A stretch of DNA of 19,787 nucleotides from HGM11788 sp964654945 (GTDB lineage: Bacteria > Bacillota > Clostridia > Lachnospirales > CAG-274). Where the stretch lies: positions 1 to 19,787 of the forward strand of contig CAZZLN010000037.1 in NCBI GenBank assembly GCA_964654945.1. The letters run 5' to 3'. Within the stretch, counting starts at the first letter, position 1. Each line of letters starts with the position of its first letter. The position numbers and the translations under genes are program-made. Shown piece after piece: positions 1 through 7,015 of this stretch. The notes below the pieces were generated by a model. It was not told the DNA's origin. It worked only from the letters and a program-made list of their open reading frames with translations, and did no database searches.

Positions 1-60
1 AGTGCTATGCCTACAGCGATTTTTCTTTTGAGACTTTTTTTACAGCCCCTTTTTTATTTT
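1..60. other. Left-edge non-coding DNA, possible insertion-sequence end
   Basis: No gene with a start and ribosome binding site is visible between 1 and 165. Positions 30-52 read GAGACTTTTTTTACAGCCCC followed by a T-run. On the minus strand this is GGGGCTGTAAAAAAAGTCTC, which resembles from memory the terminal inverted repeats of IS1182-like elements in low-GC Firmicutes. Only one end would lie in the window, so neither an inverted partner nor a target duplication can be seen. A truncated terminator arm is an equally simple explanation. Confidence 0.2.
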
Positions 61-120
61 ATGTTACAGTATTATTTCATTTGAAGTTAAATGGTAGATA
101 TTTTTAGAAATTTGTATTAT

Positions 121-158
121 TATAATTTTATGAATTGTTATGAATAAAAAAAGAGGAG
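121..158 (+). promoter_or_regulatory. Possible -10 element and strong RBS for the AI-2E family gene
   Basis: TATAAT lies at 121-126, but no good -35 hexamer sits 16-18 bp upstream, so the promoter is weakly supported. The ribosome binding site GAGGAG at 153-158, seven bases before the ATG at 166, is clear and fixes that start. Confidence 0.35.
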
Positions 159-165
159 ACCGGTT

Positions 166-1380
166 ATGAATAAGTTTTTCAGAAATAATTATAATTTAAA
201 AAGAAGTCTGTACACTCTGGCAGTCATAATAATAGCAATTCTTTTTTACAGATATACTGAAAATATACATATAAGCAATGCTTTTTCAGTAATGTTAGGT
301 GTGTTTTCACCTTTTATTATAGGTGTTATTGTTGCTTATATTTTAAATTGTATAACTAATTTTTTGGAAAGAAAAGTTTTAATTCATTTTAAAATATTTA
401 ATTCCTCCTCCAAAAAAGCACAGAAAACAAAAAGAAAATTATCAATACTTATTTCTTTTATATGCCTTATTGGTATAATAACAGGAATTTTTGCTTATAT
501 TATACCTGAAATAATATCAAGTATAGAAAATATTATAAGCTTTATTATGAGTATGGATTACACAACTATTCATACATCAGTAAACAGTTTTTTGATTAAA
601 AATAGTATATATATTAATCCTGATACTGTAAAACAGGTGCTTCAGTCATTAACAGGATTTATATCAAGTCTGGCAGACAGCTTACAGTACATACCGGATA
701 TGATTTCATCACTTGTAACCTATTCTATAAGCTTTGCATCATCAGTTGTAAATGCAATTTTAGGGCTTATGATTTCAGTTTACATACTTACTGATAAAGA
801 AGAAATAGTTGCTTTAGGCAAAAAAATAATAAAAGCGTGGTTTTCAAATGAAGTCTGCAACACAATGACAAAATATGTTAAAGAAATTAACCATACATTT
901 AATCAGTTTTTTGTTGGAAAGCTTACCGATTCATTTATTATAGGAATTTTATTTTATATTATAGCTTTAATTTTTGGTTTTCCGTATCCGTCACTTTGTG
1001 CCCTTATAATAGGTATTACAAATATGATTCCGTATTTTGGTCCTTTTATTGGTGCTGTTCCGGTTATTGCTCTTACACTTCTTGTAAATCCCGTTACTTC
1101 AATAGGTGTGGCAATAGCAATACTTATTCTTCAGCAGTTTGATGGCATATTCTTAGGTCCTAAGATATTGGGGGATTCTATTGACCTAAAGCCTATAGGA
1201 GTTATATTTGCAATTATAATAGGAGGTGCTGTTGCAGGACCTTTGGGTATGTTCTTTGGAGTGCCTATATTTTCTGTAATATGTAAATTTGCTATGATTG
1301 CAATTGATAATCATTATAATAAAAGACAGCTGAAGCTTGCTGAGGAGGCTAAAAAAAATGAACAGTCCGAGGAAAGCTAA
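166..1380 (+). CDS. AI-2E family transporter (YtvI/PerM-type membrane protein)
   Basis: This 404-residue integral membrane protein belongs to the AI-2E transporter family (formerly UPF0118). It has about eight hydrophobic segments: two or three near the N-terminus, a long poorly conserved central region (about residues 110-205), and the family's diagnostic C-terminal block. That block has FVGKLTDSFIIGILFY near residue 250, then the NMIPYFGPFIGAVPV stretch, a Q-Q-F-D loop and a Gly-rich final segment. Family members have been linked to autoinducer-2 export, Na+(Li+)/H+ antiport or sporulation, so the substrate here cannot be stated. The ATG follows GAGGAG at the right distance. Its 3' end overlaps the next gene by 23 bases, so the two are very likely co-transcribed and translationally coupled. 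The family call is firm; the function is open. Confidence 0.88.
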   Translation: MNKFFRNNYNLKRSLYTLAVIIIAILFYRYTENIHISNAFSVMLGVFSPFIIGVIVAYILNCITNFLERKVLIHFKIFNSSSKKAQKTKRKLSILISFICLIGIITGIFAYIIPEIISSIENIISFIMSMDYTTIHTSVNSFLIKNSIYINPDTVKQVLQSLTGFISSLADSLQYIPDMISSLVTYSISFASSVVNAILGLMISVYILTDKEEIVALGKKIIKAWFSNEVCNTMTKYVKEINHTFNQFFVGKLTDSFIIGILFYIIALIFGFPYPSLCALIIGITNMIPYFGPFIGAVPVIALTLLVNPVTSIGVAIAILILQQFDGIFLGPKILGDSIDLKPIGVIFAIIIGGAVAGPLGMFFGVPIFSVICKFAMIAIDNHYNKRQLKLAEEAKKNEQSEES

Positions 1381-2302
1381 TATATTTATATTTCTTTTTC
1401 TGATTTATTCAATATTACTTCAGATAGGTATAGGAATATATGCTTCAGGTCTTGATGAAAATGAAATTATATCATTTCAGTATTATATAACCGTATTTCA
1501 GGATTTTCTGCTGATACTGATACCCTTAATTGCATATTTTATTATAACAAAAACAAAGCCTGCTGATTTTATACCTCATAAAAGGCTTAGTTTTAAAAAT
1601 GCCTGTTATGTTATACTTATTACATTTTTTTCACTTCCTGTTCTGCTTGTTATTGCAAATATTGCGGCTTTGTTTTTTGAAGATACTGCCAATGACACAA
1701 TAACACAGCTTTTAACAGAAATGGATATGACCACAGCTTTTTTTTCCATGGCAATAATGCCTGCAATATTTGAAGAAAGCTTATGCAGAGGTGTGGTTAT
1801 GTCAAATTATAAGACTGCCTCGCCTATAGTTATGTATGTAATAAGCGGTCTGTTTTTTGGTATAATACACCTTAATTTCCAGCAGATGAGCTATGCAGTT
1901 GCAGCAGGGATTTTGTTTGCACTTTTTGTAAATTACACAAATTCAATATATTCCTCAATGCTTGCACATTTATTTATAAACGGGTATCAGGTTATTCTTG
2001 GAAAACTGTTAGTGCCGGCTGAAACCATAGCAGAATCTGATGTTTATGATTTGTCTTTTAATTCTGCTACAGATTATATAAGCTATGGAATTAGCTTTGT
2101 TATTATTATAGTTTTGTTTTTGTTATTCATATATGTTGATTTAAGGCTTATAAAAAATTTTATGAAATGTAATAAAGATAATGCAGAAGAATATATGAAT
2201 AATGAATCGGGAACTAATAAAAAATTTATTGATTTTTATTTTATAGCTGTAATTGTGATTTTTATAGTAATGTCTTTCGTACTTGAAATATATAGCGTTT
2301 AA
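1358..2302 (+). CDS. CPBP family intramembrane glutamic endopeptidase
   Basis: A 314-residue polytopic membrane protein of the CPBP (CAAX protease and bacteriocin-processing, ABI) family. All family motifs are visible: EExxxR as E139-E140...R144, FxxxH with H171, and HxxxN with H204 and N208. These make the intramembrane active site typical of Rce1-like proteases. Several hydrophobic segments flank them, including a C-terminal one after residue 280. Bacterial members have been tied to bacteriocin self-immunity and signal-peptide or prenyl-protein processing; nothing here names a substrate. A frame open from a TTG at 1337 exists, but GAGGAGG at 1342-1348 sits ten bases before the ATG at 1358, so that ATG is chosen. 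The binding site and start lie inside the preceding gene. A hairpin follows immediately after the stop codon. Confidence 0.87.
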   Translation: MNSPRKANIFIFLFLIYSILLQIGIGIYASGLDENEIISFQYYITVFQDFLLILIPLIAYFIITKTKPADFIPHKRLSFKNACYVILITFFSLPVLLVIANIAALFFEDTANDTITQLLTEMDMTTAFFSMAIMPAIFEESLCRGVVMSNYKTASPIVMYVISGLFFGIIHLNFQQMSYAVAAGILFALFVNYTNSIYSSMLAHLFINGYQVILGKLLVPAETIAESDVYDLSFNSATDYISYGISFVIIIVLFLLFIYVDLRLIKNFMKCNKDNAEEYMNNESGTNKKFIDFYFIAVIVIFIVMSFVLEIYSV

Positions 2303-2330
2303 TGGCACCAAAGGGTGCCATTATTTTATA
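2301..2330. terminator. Hairpin terminator between convergent genes
   Basis: The inverted repeat AATGGCACC (2301-2309) / GGTGCCATT (2314-2322) has a four-base loop and overlaps the upstream stop codon. ATTTTATAT follows on the + strand, so it best fits termination of the upstream CPBP gene. The HAD gene ends from the other side at 2326. The T-run is better on the + side than on the - side. Confidence 0.7.
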
Positions 2331-3150
2331 TATTAAATATTTCTTTTAATGCCTTTGCTACACCTGCATTATTATTTGTATCGGTTATTTTGTCGGCAGC
2401 TTTTTTAACATTGTCTTGTGCATTTTCAACTGCAATTCCAAGTCCTGCACATTCTAACATTGATATGTCATTTTCACTGTCGCCAAAGGCTATTATTTCT
2501 TCAGGCTTAACACCCTTTATTTTAGCATATTCAGCCACAGCATTTCCTTTTGAAATTCCGGCAACATTAATATCAATGCAGTTCCAGTTTGACTGTACTG
2601 CCTTTACACCCTTTACATTTTCATTTATTTCATCTCTTATTTTAAGAACAAAATCAACATCATTATTTATAATTACTGCTTTTAACACATTTTTTAAACC
2701 TGCAACGGAGTGCATATTCTCTACTAACTCATAATTTACATGATATTTCATTTCTCTTGTGTAGGTTGTTGTTATAAGCTGCATACCGCCTGTGAAAAGC
2801 TTTTTATCATCTGTGTAACAGGTATCTGTTGTGAAAATTTTGCTTCCTGTTTTATAATAATCAAAAATATCAAATATTGCATTAAGGCTTTCTTCCGATA
2901 TTGATTTTATAAAATAATTTTCACCTGTATAAAAATTACACATTGTAGCACCGTTACAGCCAATAATAGGGCAGTTAATATCAAGCTCATCAAGATAATC
3001 CTTTGCAAGTATGTCATTTCTGCCTGTTGCAATTATAATGTGTATTCCCATATTATGAAGCTTTCTTAAAATTTCCAGATTTTCTTTTGGCATATAGCCT
3101 TCTGAATTTATAAGTGTTCTGTCACAGTCTGTGGCAACTAATTTGTACAT
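2326..3150 (-). CDS. Cof-type HAD family hydrolase
   Basis: A 274-residue cytoplasmic haloacid-dehalogenase phosphatase of the Cof/IIB type, the usual length for that group. Motif I is DCDRTL with nucleophile D8 and acid D10, motif II is ATGR with T42, the conserved lysine is in GISKG (K201), and motif III is GDSEND with D224 and D228. The region between about 80 and 190 is the C2 cap that sets substrate choice. Such enzymes dephosphorylate sugar phosphates, FMN or pyridoxal phosphate, and the substrate here cannot be predicted. The open frame extends upstream to 3201, but the ATG at 3150 is preceded by AAGGAG, and the promoter at 3180-3208 would start transcription downstream of the longer start. 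That settles the shorter form. The gene is divergent from rex. Confidence 0.88.
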   Translation of the reverse strand: MYKLVATDCDRTLINSEGYMPKENLEILRKLHNMGIHIIIATGRNDILAKDYLDELDINCPIIGCNGATMCNFYTGENYFIKSISEESLNAIFDIFDYYKTGSKIFTTDTCYTDDKKLFTGGMQLITTTYTREMKYHVNYELVENMHSVAGLKNVLKAVIINNDVDFVLKIRDEINENVKGVKAVQSNWNCIDINVAGISKGNAVAEYAKIKGVKPEEIIAFGDSENDISMLECAGLGIAVENAQDNVKKAADKITDTNNNAGVAKALKEIFNI

Positions 3151-3179
3151 TATACTACTCCTTTTTATAAGTTTTTTAT

Positions 3180-3208
3180 AGTATAACACAGCAGTGTCCA
3201 TATATCAA
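3180..3208 (-). promoter_or_regulatory. Sigma-A-type promoter of the HAD gene
   Basis: On the minus strand TTGATA (3203-3208), a 17-bp spacer and TATACT (3180-3185) form a good promoter. A TG one base upstream of the -10 adds an extended -10 element. The expected start near 3173 gives a leader of about 25 bases. Confidence 0.72.
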
Positions 3209-3266
3209 ATGTATAATTTTATAATTTGATTACAAAATAATCGCAAAATAATTTTTTTGCAAAAGA

Positions 3267-3295
3267 TTGACAAATTTCAAATTATATTTTATACT
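3267..3295 (+). promoter_or_regulatory. Near-consensus promoter of rex
   Basis: TTGACA at 3267-3272, a 17-bp spacer and TATACT at 3290-3295. Transcription would start near 3302, only about ten bases before the rex ATG and at the edge of its ribosome binding site. A partial dyad, TTGA(N6)TCAA, covers the -35 (3267-3280), but it does not match the usual Rex box well. Confidence 0.8.
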
Positions 3296-3311
3296 TATAA
3301 TAGGTGATTAT

Positions 3312-3947
3312 ATGGAAGATAAAAAAATTTCTATCGCTGTAATAAAAAGATTACCTCGTTATTACAGATATTTAGGGGATTTGCTAGACAATGGAATAAC
3401 AAGAATTTCATCAAATGATTTAAGCAGAAAAATGAATGTGACTGCATCTCAAATAAGACAGGATTTAAACAAATTTGGCTGCTTTGGTCAGCAGGGCTAT
3501 GGCTATAATGTTGAAATGCTTTATGAAGAAATTAAGAAAATTCTTGGTCTTGACAGAGTATATAACCTAATTATTATAGGTGCGGGAAATCTTGGACAGG
3601 CTCTTGCCAATTATGGCAACTTTGCCAAACGAGGCTTTAAATTTATAGGTATATTTGATAAAAATCCAAAGGTCATAGGTCTTAATATTAATGGTATTAA
3701 GATTATGGACGTTGCAAATCTTGATTCTTTTCTTAAAGAAAACAAGGTTGATATTGCTGTGCTTGCAATTCCTAAAACAAATGCTACCAAAATATCCTCT
3801 ATTCTTGTTGATAATGGAGTTAAGGGTATCTGGAATTTCTCTCATATAGATTTAAACACTCCTGATGATGTTATTGTTGAAAATGCTCACCTCACTGAAA
3901 GTCTTATGACATTAAGCTATAAATTAAGTGAAGGATATGATAAATAA
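3312..3947 (+). CDS. rex: Redox-sensing transcriptional repressor Rex
   Basis: Rex senses the NADH/NAD+ ratio and represses fermentation and respiration genes when NADH is low. The 211-residue product has the usual family length. The N-terminal winged helix (about 1-80) contains the conserved IKRLPRYYRYL stretch and SxQIRQDLNKFG (about 46-56). It is followed by a Rossmann domain with the nucleotide motif GAGNLGQA (90-97) and the acidic residue D116 in IFDKNP. The C-terminal helix (SYKLSEGYDK) is the domain-swapping end of the dimer. The frame is open from 3267, but that would place the start inside the promoter. The ATG at 3312, after AGGTGA, gives the standard Rex N-terminus. The gene is monocistronic, with its own promoter and terminator. 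Confidence 0.96.
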   Translation: MEDKKISIAVIKRLPRYYRYLGDLLDNGITRISSNDLSRKMNVTASQIRQDLNKFGCFGQQGYGYNVEMLYEEIKKILGLDRVYNLIIIGAGNLGQALANYGNFAKRGFKFIGIFDKNPKVIGLNINGIKIMDVANLDSFLKENKVDIAVLAIPKTNATKISSILVDNGVKGIWNFSHIDLNTPDDVIVENAHLTESLMTLSYKLSEGYDK

Positions 3948-3976
3948 AAACTGCTTTAGGGCAGTTTTTTGTTTTG
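3946..3976 (+). terminator. Rho-independent terminator of rex
   Basis: AAACTGC (3948-3954) pairs with GCAGTTT (3961-3967) around a six-base loop, followed by TTTGTTTT. It begins at the rex stop codon. Confidence 0.88.
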
Positions 3977-4000
3977 AATAATGGATATAATATAGAATAA

Positions 4001-4193
4001 AAAAGGAGAAAATTATGAATTTAAACACAAACAGGAATTTTTCAATATACATAAATCAGTGACATCGGATTTATGATAAAATTCTTGGTGCATCTGACGC
4101 AAAATATTTAGCTTATGCAGCTAAAATTGCAGGATCTGACCTTTATTCAAAAAGGGCACTGACATTATTGTTAAAGAAATTGACGAATTTTAA
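4001..4193 (+). pseudogene. Decayed small gene with an in-frame TGA and a frameshift
   Basis: An ATG at 4015 follows AAAAGGAG (4001-4008), which is a good ribosome binding site. The frame reads 15 codons and hits TGA at 4060-4062, then continues with coding-like sequence (RIYDKILGASDAKYLAYAAK). At the A-run 4149-4153 a missing base would restore a frame ending KGTDIIVKEIDEF and TAA at 4191-4193, whose composition looks like a natural C-terminus. The simplest reading is a once-intact protein of about 60 residues, damaged by a Trp-to-stop change and a one-base deletion. I do not recognise the family. TGA is used as a true stop elsewhere (at 5120-5122), so a changed genetic code is unlikely. Confidence 0.5.
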
Positions 4194-4208
4194 TTATTGT
4201 TATATAAT
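4180..4208 (+). promoter_or_regulatory. Near-consensus promoter of the DUF2156-GNAT-TPR unit
   Basis: TTGACG (4180-4185), a 17-bp spacer and TATAAT (4203-4208). The start near 4215 gives a leader of about 29 bases. The -35 lies inside the last codons of the decayed gene upstream. Confidence 0.8.
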
Positions 4209-4243
4209 CTGATAGAAAATAAATTTGTAAAAAGAGGTTGAAT

Positions 4244-5122
4244 ATGCTTAATTTCAGAAATATAGAACTAAATGACGAAGAACTGATTAAAAAATATTAC
4301 TATAAAGATAATTATTTTCTGTGTGAATATTGCTTTGTGGATATGTTTATATGGAGAGGAACATATAACACTATGATTGCAGAATATAATGGATTTTTAT
4401 ATACAAAAATGACAGATGATAATATTGATTATTTTTTTGCTCCTTTTGGTGACGGAGATTTTAAGAAGGCTATGGAAGAGCTTTTTAAATATACTAAAGA
4501 AAAGGATATTCCGTTAATTCTTATTTCATTGCCTCCTGTTGCCAAAGAAAAAATTGAACAAACCTATCCCGGCAGATTTGATTTTGAAGAAAACAGAAAC
4601 AATATGGATTATGTTTATCTTTCAGAAAAGCTGGCAAATCTTTCAGGCAAGAAGCTTCATAAAAAAAAGAATCATGTAAACAGATTTATGAAAGAATATG
4701 AAGGCCGTTGGAGCTATGAAGATGTGACTGAAGAAAATATAAGGGAATTTTTTGCATATCAGGTGGATTGGTGTGAAGGGAATAATGATTTTTTAGGTGA
4801 GCTATGTGCAACATCTGTCGCCCTTAAAAACTTTACAAAGCTTAAATTAATGGGCGGTATAATACGTGTTGACGGAAAAATAATTGCAATTACTCTTGCA
4901 TCTAAACCTTTTGAGGATATGGTTATTGTTCACATTGAAAAGGCTGACAGCACAATAAATGGTGCTTATCAGATGATAAATCAGCAGTTTGTTATTCATA
5001 ATTGCAGTGATGTAAAATATGTTGACAGAGAAGAAGATTTGGGAATTGAGGGGTTGAGAAAGGCTAAAATGAGCTATTATCCTGAAATTCTTGCTATGAA
5101 TTATATAGGTAGATTAAAATGA
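4244..5122 (+). CDS. DUF2156 domain protein (phosphatidylglycerol lysyltransferase C-terminal-like)
   Basis: A 292-residue soluble protein matching the DUF2156/COG4866 family, which shares a double GNAT fold with the catalytic domain of MprF and with FemABX aminoacyl-tRNA-dependent transferases. Visible family hallmarks are the aromatic N-terminal segment with WRGTYN, the basic KKLHKKKNHVNRF stretch (about 137-149), and the C-terminal block with YVDREEDLGIEGLRKAK. It lacks the membrane half of MprF, so lipid lysylation should not be assumed. The frame extends to a TTG at 4238, but AAAGAGG (4231-4237) is correctly spaced for the ATG at 4244. It overlaps the next gene by four bases (ATGA), indicating coupled translation with the acetyltransferase. 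Confidence 0.87.
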   Translation: MLNFRNIELNDEELIKKYYYKDNYFLCEYCFVDMFIWRGTYNTMIAEYNGFLYTKMTDDNIDYFFAPFGDGDFKKAMEELFKYTKEKDIPLILISLPPVAKEKIEQTYPGRFDFEENRNNMDYVYLSEKLANLSGKKLHKKKNHVNRFMKEYEGRWSYEDVTEENIREFFAYQVDWCEGNNDFLGELCATSVALKNFTKLKLMGGIIRVDGKIIAITLASKPFEDMVIVHIEKADSTINGAYQMINQQFVIHNCSDVKYVDREEDLGIEGLRKAKMSYYPEILAMNYIGRLK

Positions 5123-5880
5123 GATTTGCTGAAAAAAGTGATATAAAAAATATAAGAGAGCTTTGGGATATTGCATTTGGGGAGGACAAGGCTTTTAATG
5201 ATTATTTTTTTGAAAATATATTTGATGTAAAATACACTCTTATAATGGAAAATAATAATGAAATTGTTTCTATGGCTCAAATGCTCCCCTATAATATAAA
5301 GGGAATTGGAGAGGTAACATATATTTATGGTGCTGCAACACTTCCGAAATACAGAGGTATGGGGTGTATGAAAAAGCTCCTTGAACATTCTTTTAAGCTG
5401 GATAAGACTATGGGCAGAGCCGCATCAATTCTTATTCCTGCCGAAAAAAGCCTTTTTGACTATTATAATAAAATAGGCTATGAAACTGAATTTTATATAA
5501 ATAAATCTGTATATACACGCAAAAACAATACTGATATTATTAAAATTGTTGATAAAAATAATATTAAAAATGTTTGTGAAATTTACAACGGTGATATTGT
5601 AAGAACAGAAAATTATTGGAATATTCAGCTGAATATGATTAATGAATTTGGCGGAAATATTTATATTTATAATAATGCTTATGCTGTTGTATCGGATAAT
5701 ATAGACGAAATTTTTGGTGATGAAAAGGATAAAAACATTCTTATTAATTCTATTTGCAAAATTCTTAAAAAAGACAGTATTACAGTAATTGAAAAAGGCG
5801 GAGATACAGCTTTTGGAATGATGAAAAAGCATAGAAATTTTGAAAATAAAAAAATGTATATGAATTTAATGTATAATTAA
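5119..5880 (+). CDS. GNAT family N-acetyltransferase
   Basis: A 253-residue cytoplasmic protein with an N-terminal GNAT domain. The acetyl-CoA loop is visible as YRGMGCMKKLLEH (R79, G80, G82), preceded by the strand GEVTYIYGAATLP. The region after about residue 130 is a second domain of the kind found in Eis/COG4552-like two-domain acetyltransferases and is Asn- and Ile-rich here. The acceptor substrate cannot be predicted. The start codon is inside the stop of the preceding gene (ATGA overlap) and has no strong binding site of its own, which suggests coupling. Pairing with a DUF2156 gene points to a shared acyl-transfer process, but that is inference. Confidence 0.82.
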   Translation: MRFAEKSDIKNIRELWDIAFGEDKAFNDYFFENIFDVKYTLIMENNNEIVSMAQMLPYNIKGIGEVTYIYGAATLPKYRGMGCMKKLLEHSFKLDKTMGRAASILIPAEKSLFDYYNKIGYETEFYINKSVYTRKNNTDIIKIVDKNNIKNVCEIYNGDIVRTENYWNIQLNMINEFGGNIYIYNNAYAVVSDNIDEIFGDEKDKNILINSICKILKKDSITVIEKGGDTAFGMMKKHRNFENKKMYMNLMYN

Positions 5881-5890
5881 GGTGATTAAT

Positions 5891-6733
5891 ATGAAAAAAA
5901 GTCAAAAAAAAGTCAATCTTGTATCCTATTGGAGATACGGACTTTTAATAGTAATAATGCTTACATGGATTATTGCAAGATTTCTGTTTAAAAAATCGGA
6001 GCTTTACATAATACCCGCTGTACTTATTTATATTTTGATAAGTGCAATTTTTTGCAGGGCATATGTTATGGGAATGATAGGTAATTATTTTTATATTGTC
6101 AGAAAGCCTGATAAGGCAATGAAATTTTATGAAAAGGCAGTTAAAATGAAAACATTTAATGTTAAGGCTCTATATAATTATGGTCTTGATATGCTTCATC
6201 AAAATAAGCCGGAAAAGGCTCTGCCTGTACTTGAAAGAGCTGAAAAGCTTAATACCAAGCCTCTTTTTGATAAGCTTATTCCTCTTGCTGTATCCAGCTG
6301 CTGCTGGCTTATGGGGGATATTGACAGGGGTATAGAAATTCTGGAAAATCTCAGAAACAAATATTCTTATATTAATTGTTCAACTCTTGTAACTCTTGGT
6401 TATTTTTATATGCTAAAAGGTGATTATGATATGGCTGAAGAAATAACTGAAAAAGCTTTAAGTGCTGACCCAAATTCTGCATCTGCCTATGACAATATGG
6501 GACAGATTTACTATAATAAAAATGATTTTAAAAAGGCAGAGGAATATTTTAAAAAGGCTCTCGATTTAAAGGAGAACACTGTTGAAAGCCTTTATTATCT
6601 TGCACTTATTAAAAAATCTGAAAATAAAAACGATGAGGCAAAACAGCTTCTTGAAAAGGCATCAGGCTGCTATATATCAGGACTTAACACAATTTCAGCA
6701 GAAGATATAGAAAAAGAAATAAAAAATTTATAG
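5891..6733 (+). CDS. Membrane-anchored tetratricopeptide repeat protein
   Basis: A 280-residue protein with two N-terminal membrane segments (about 16-33 and 39-57). The rest is built from tetratricopeptide repeats, several of which are easy to read: AYVMGMIGNYFYIVRKPDKA, ALYNYGLDMLHQNKPEKA, LGYFYMLKGDYDMAEEI, AYDNMGQIYYNKNDFKKAEE and SLYYLALIKKSENKNDEA. TPR arrays mediate protein contacts, so a scaffold or assembly role is likely but the partner is unknown. AAGGTG at 5879-5884 fits the ATG at 5891 better than a GTG at 5882, which would overlap the binding site. The gene is ten bases after the acetyltransferase and ends the unit. No clear terminator follows, only a loopless palindrome at 6736-6745. 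Confidence 0.85.
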   Translation: MKKSQKKVNLVSYWRYGLLIVIMLTWIIARFLFKKSELYIIPAVLIYILISAIFCRAYVMGMIGNYFYIVRKPDKAMKFYEKAVKMKTFNVKALYNYGLDMLHQNKPEKALPVLERAEKLNTKPLFDKLIPLAVSSCCWLMGDIDRGIEILENLRNKYSYINCSTLVTLGYFYMLKGDYDMAEEITEKALSADPNSASAYDNMGQIYYNKNDFKKAEEYFKKALDLKENTVESLYYLALIKKSENKNDEAKQLLEKASGCYISGLNTISAEDIEKEIKNL

Positions 6734-6737
6734 GGAC

Positions 6738-6767
6738 TTGCAAGTTGTTAAAAACGGTGCATATAAT
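6738..6767 (+). promoter_or_regulatory. Possible promoter of the Cys-rich microprotein
   Basis: TTGCAA (6738-6743), 18 bp and TATAAT (6762-6767) could serve sigma-A. The overlapping CATATAAT (6760-6767) also resembles the sigma-E -10 consensus, but no matching sigma-E -35 is seen. The sigma factor is undecided. Confidence 0.4.
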
Positions 6768-6799
6768 TAACTGTATTTAAAATTTTGGAGGTTAATTTT

Positions 6800-6982
6800 A
6801 TGAACTTTAACAATAACTGCTTATGGATTATCATTGTTGTTTTATTACTTTGTTGCAACGGTGGCAGCTTAGGCAATATATTTAACAACTGTGGCAACAA
6901 TGACTGCACTTGGATAATAATTCTTATTCTCTTATTCTGTTGCTGCGGAAACGGTTTTAATATTTGCGACAGCAAATGCTAG
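6800..6982 (+). CDS. 60-residue Cys-rich, two-segment membrane microprotein
   Basis: This protein contains ten cysteines and two hydrophobic cores. It is an internal duplication: NNNCLWIIIVVLLLCCNGG (about 4-22) is echoed by GNNDCTWIIILILLFCCCGNG (about 32-52). Each half has Asn-rich flank, Cys-x-Trp, a run of Ile/Leu/Val, then two or three Cys and Gly-Asn. Proteins of this composition are scattered in Clostridia, sometimes named chorion-class high-cysteine proteins, and are suspected of cross-linked or spore-surface roles; no activity is established. GGAGGT (6787-6792) is perfectly spaced for the ATG at 6800, so an upstream TTG at 6785 is rejected. It shares a hairpin with the convergent Cys-rich gene. 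Confidence 0.78.
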   Translation: MNFNNNCLWIIIVVLLLCCNGGSLGNIFNNCGNNDCTWIIILILLFCCCGNGFNICDSKC

Positions 6983-6989
6983 TTTTTAA

Positions 6990-7013
6990 AAAAGGGGCTT
7001 AAAGCCCCTAATT
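6990..7013. terminator. Terminator between two Cys-rich genes
   Basis: AGGGGC (6993-6998) pairs with GCCCCT (7004-7009) around TTAAA. On the minus strand a T-run follows directly, so this is a strong terminator for the 7933-7016 gene. It is a weaker one for the microprotein on the + strand. Confidence 0.82.
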
Positions 7014-7015
7014 TG

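Noticed and set aside
2315..2734. 139-residue + strand open frame opposite the HAD gene
   Set aside because: It is antisense to a gene with complete catalytic motifs, has no ribosome binding site and shows low-complexity Phe/Ser composition.
3186..3280. Rex-binding site in the HAD-rex intergenic region
   Set aside because: No sequence close to TTGTTAA(N4)TTAACAA or TTGTGAA(N4)TTCACAA is present; only a weak partial dyad at the -35.
4060..4062. Selenocysteine at the in-frame TGA of the small decayed gene
   Set aside because: No clear stem-loop of SECIS type follows, the downstream frame is also shifted, and a Trp-to-stop lesion is simpler.
5425..5832. 135-residue - strand open frame opposite the acetyltransferase
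   Set aside because: It is Asn/Ile/Phe-rich because it is the complement of an AT-rich gene. No start signal is present.
6736..6745. ACTTGCAAGT as a terminator after the TPR gene
   Set aside because: It is a loopless palindrome that cannot fold into a stable hairpin, and no T-run follows.
6748..6975. 75-residue - strand open frame across the microprotein
   Set aside because: It is Gln/Leu/Pro-rich mirror coding of the Cys-rich gene, without a ribosome binding site. The + strand frame has a perfect one.
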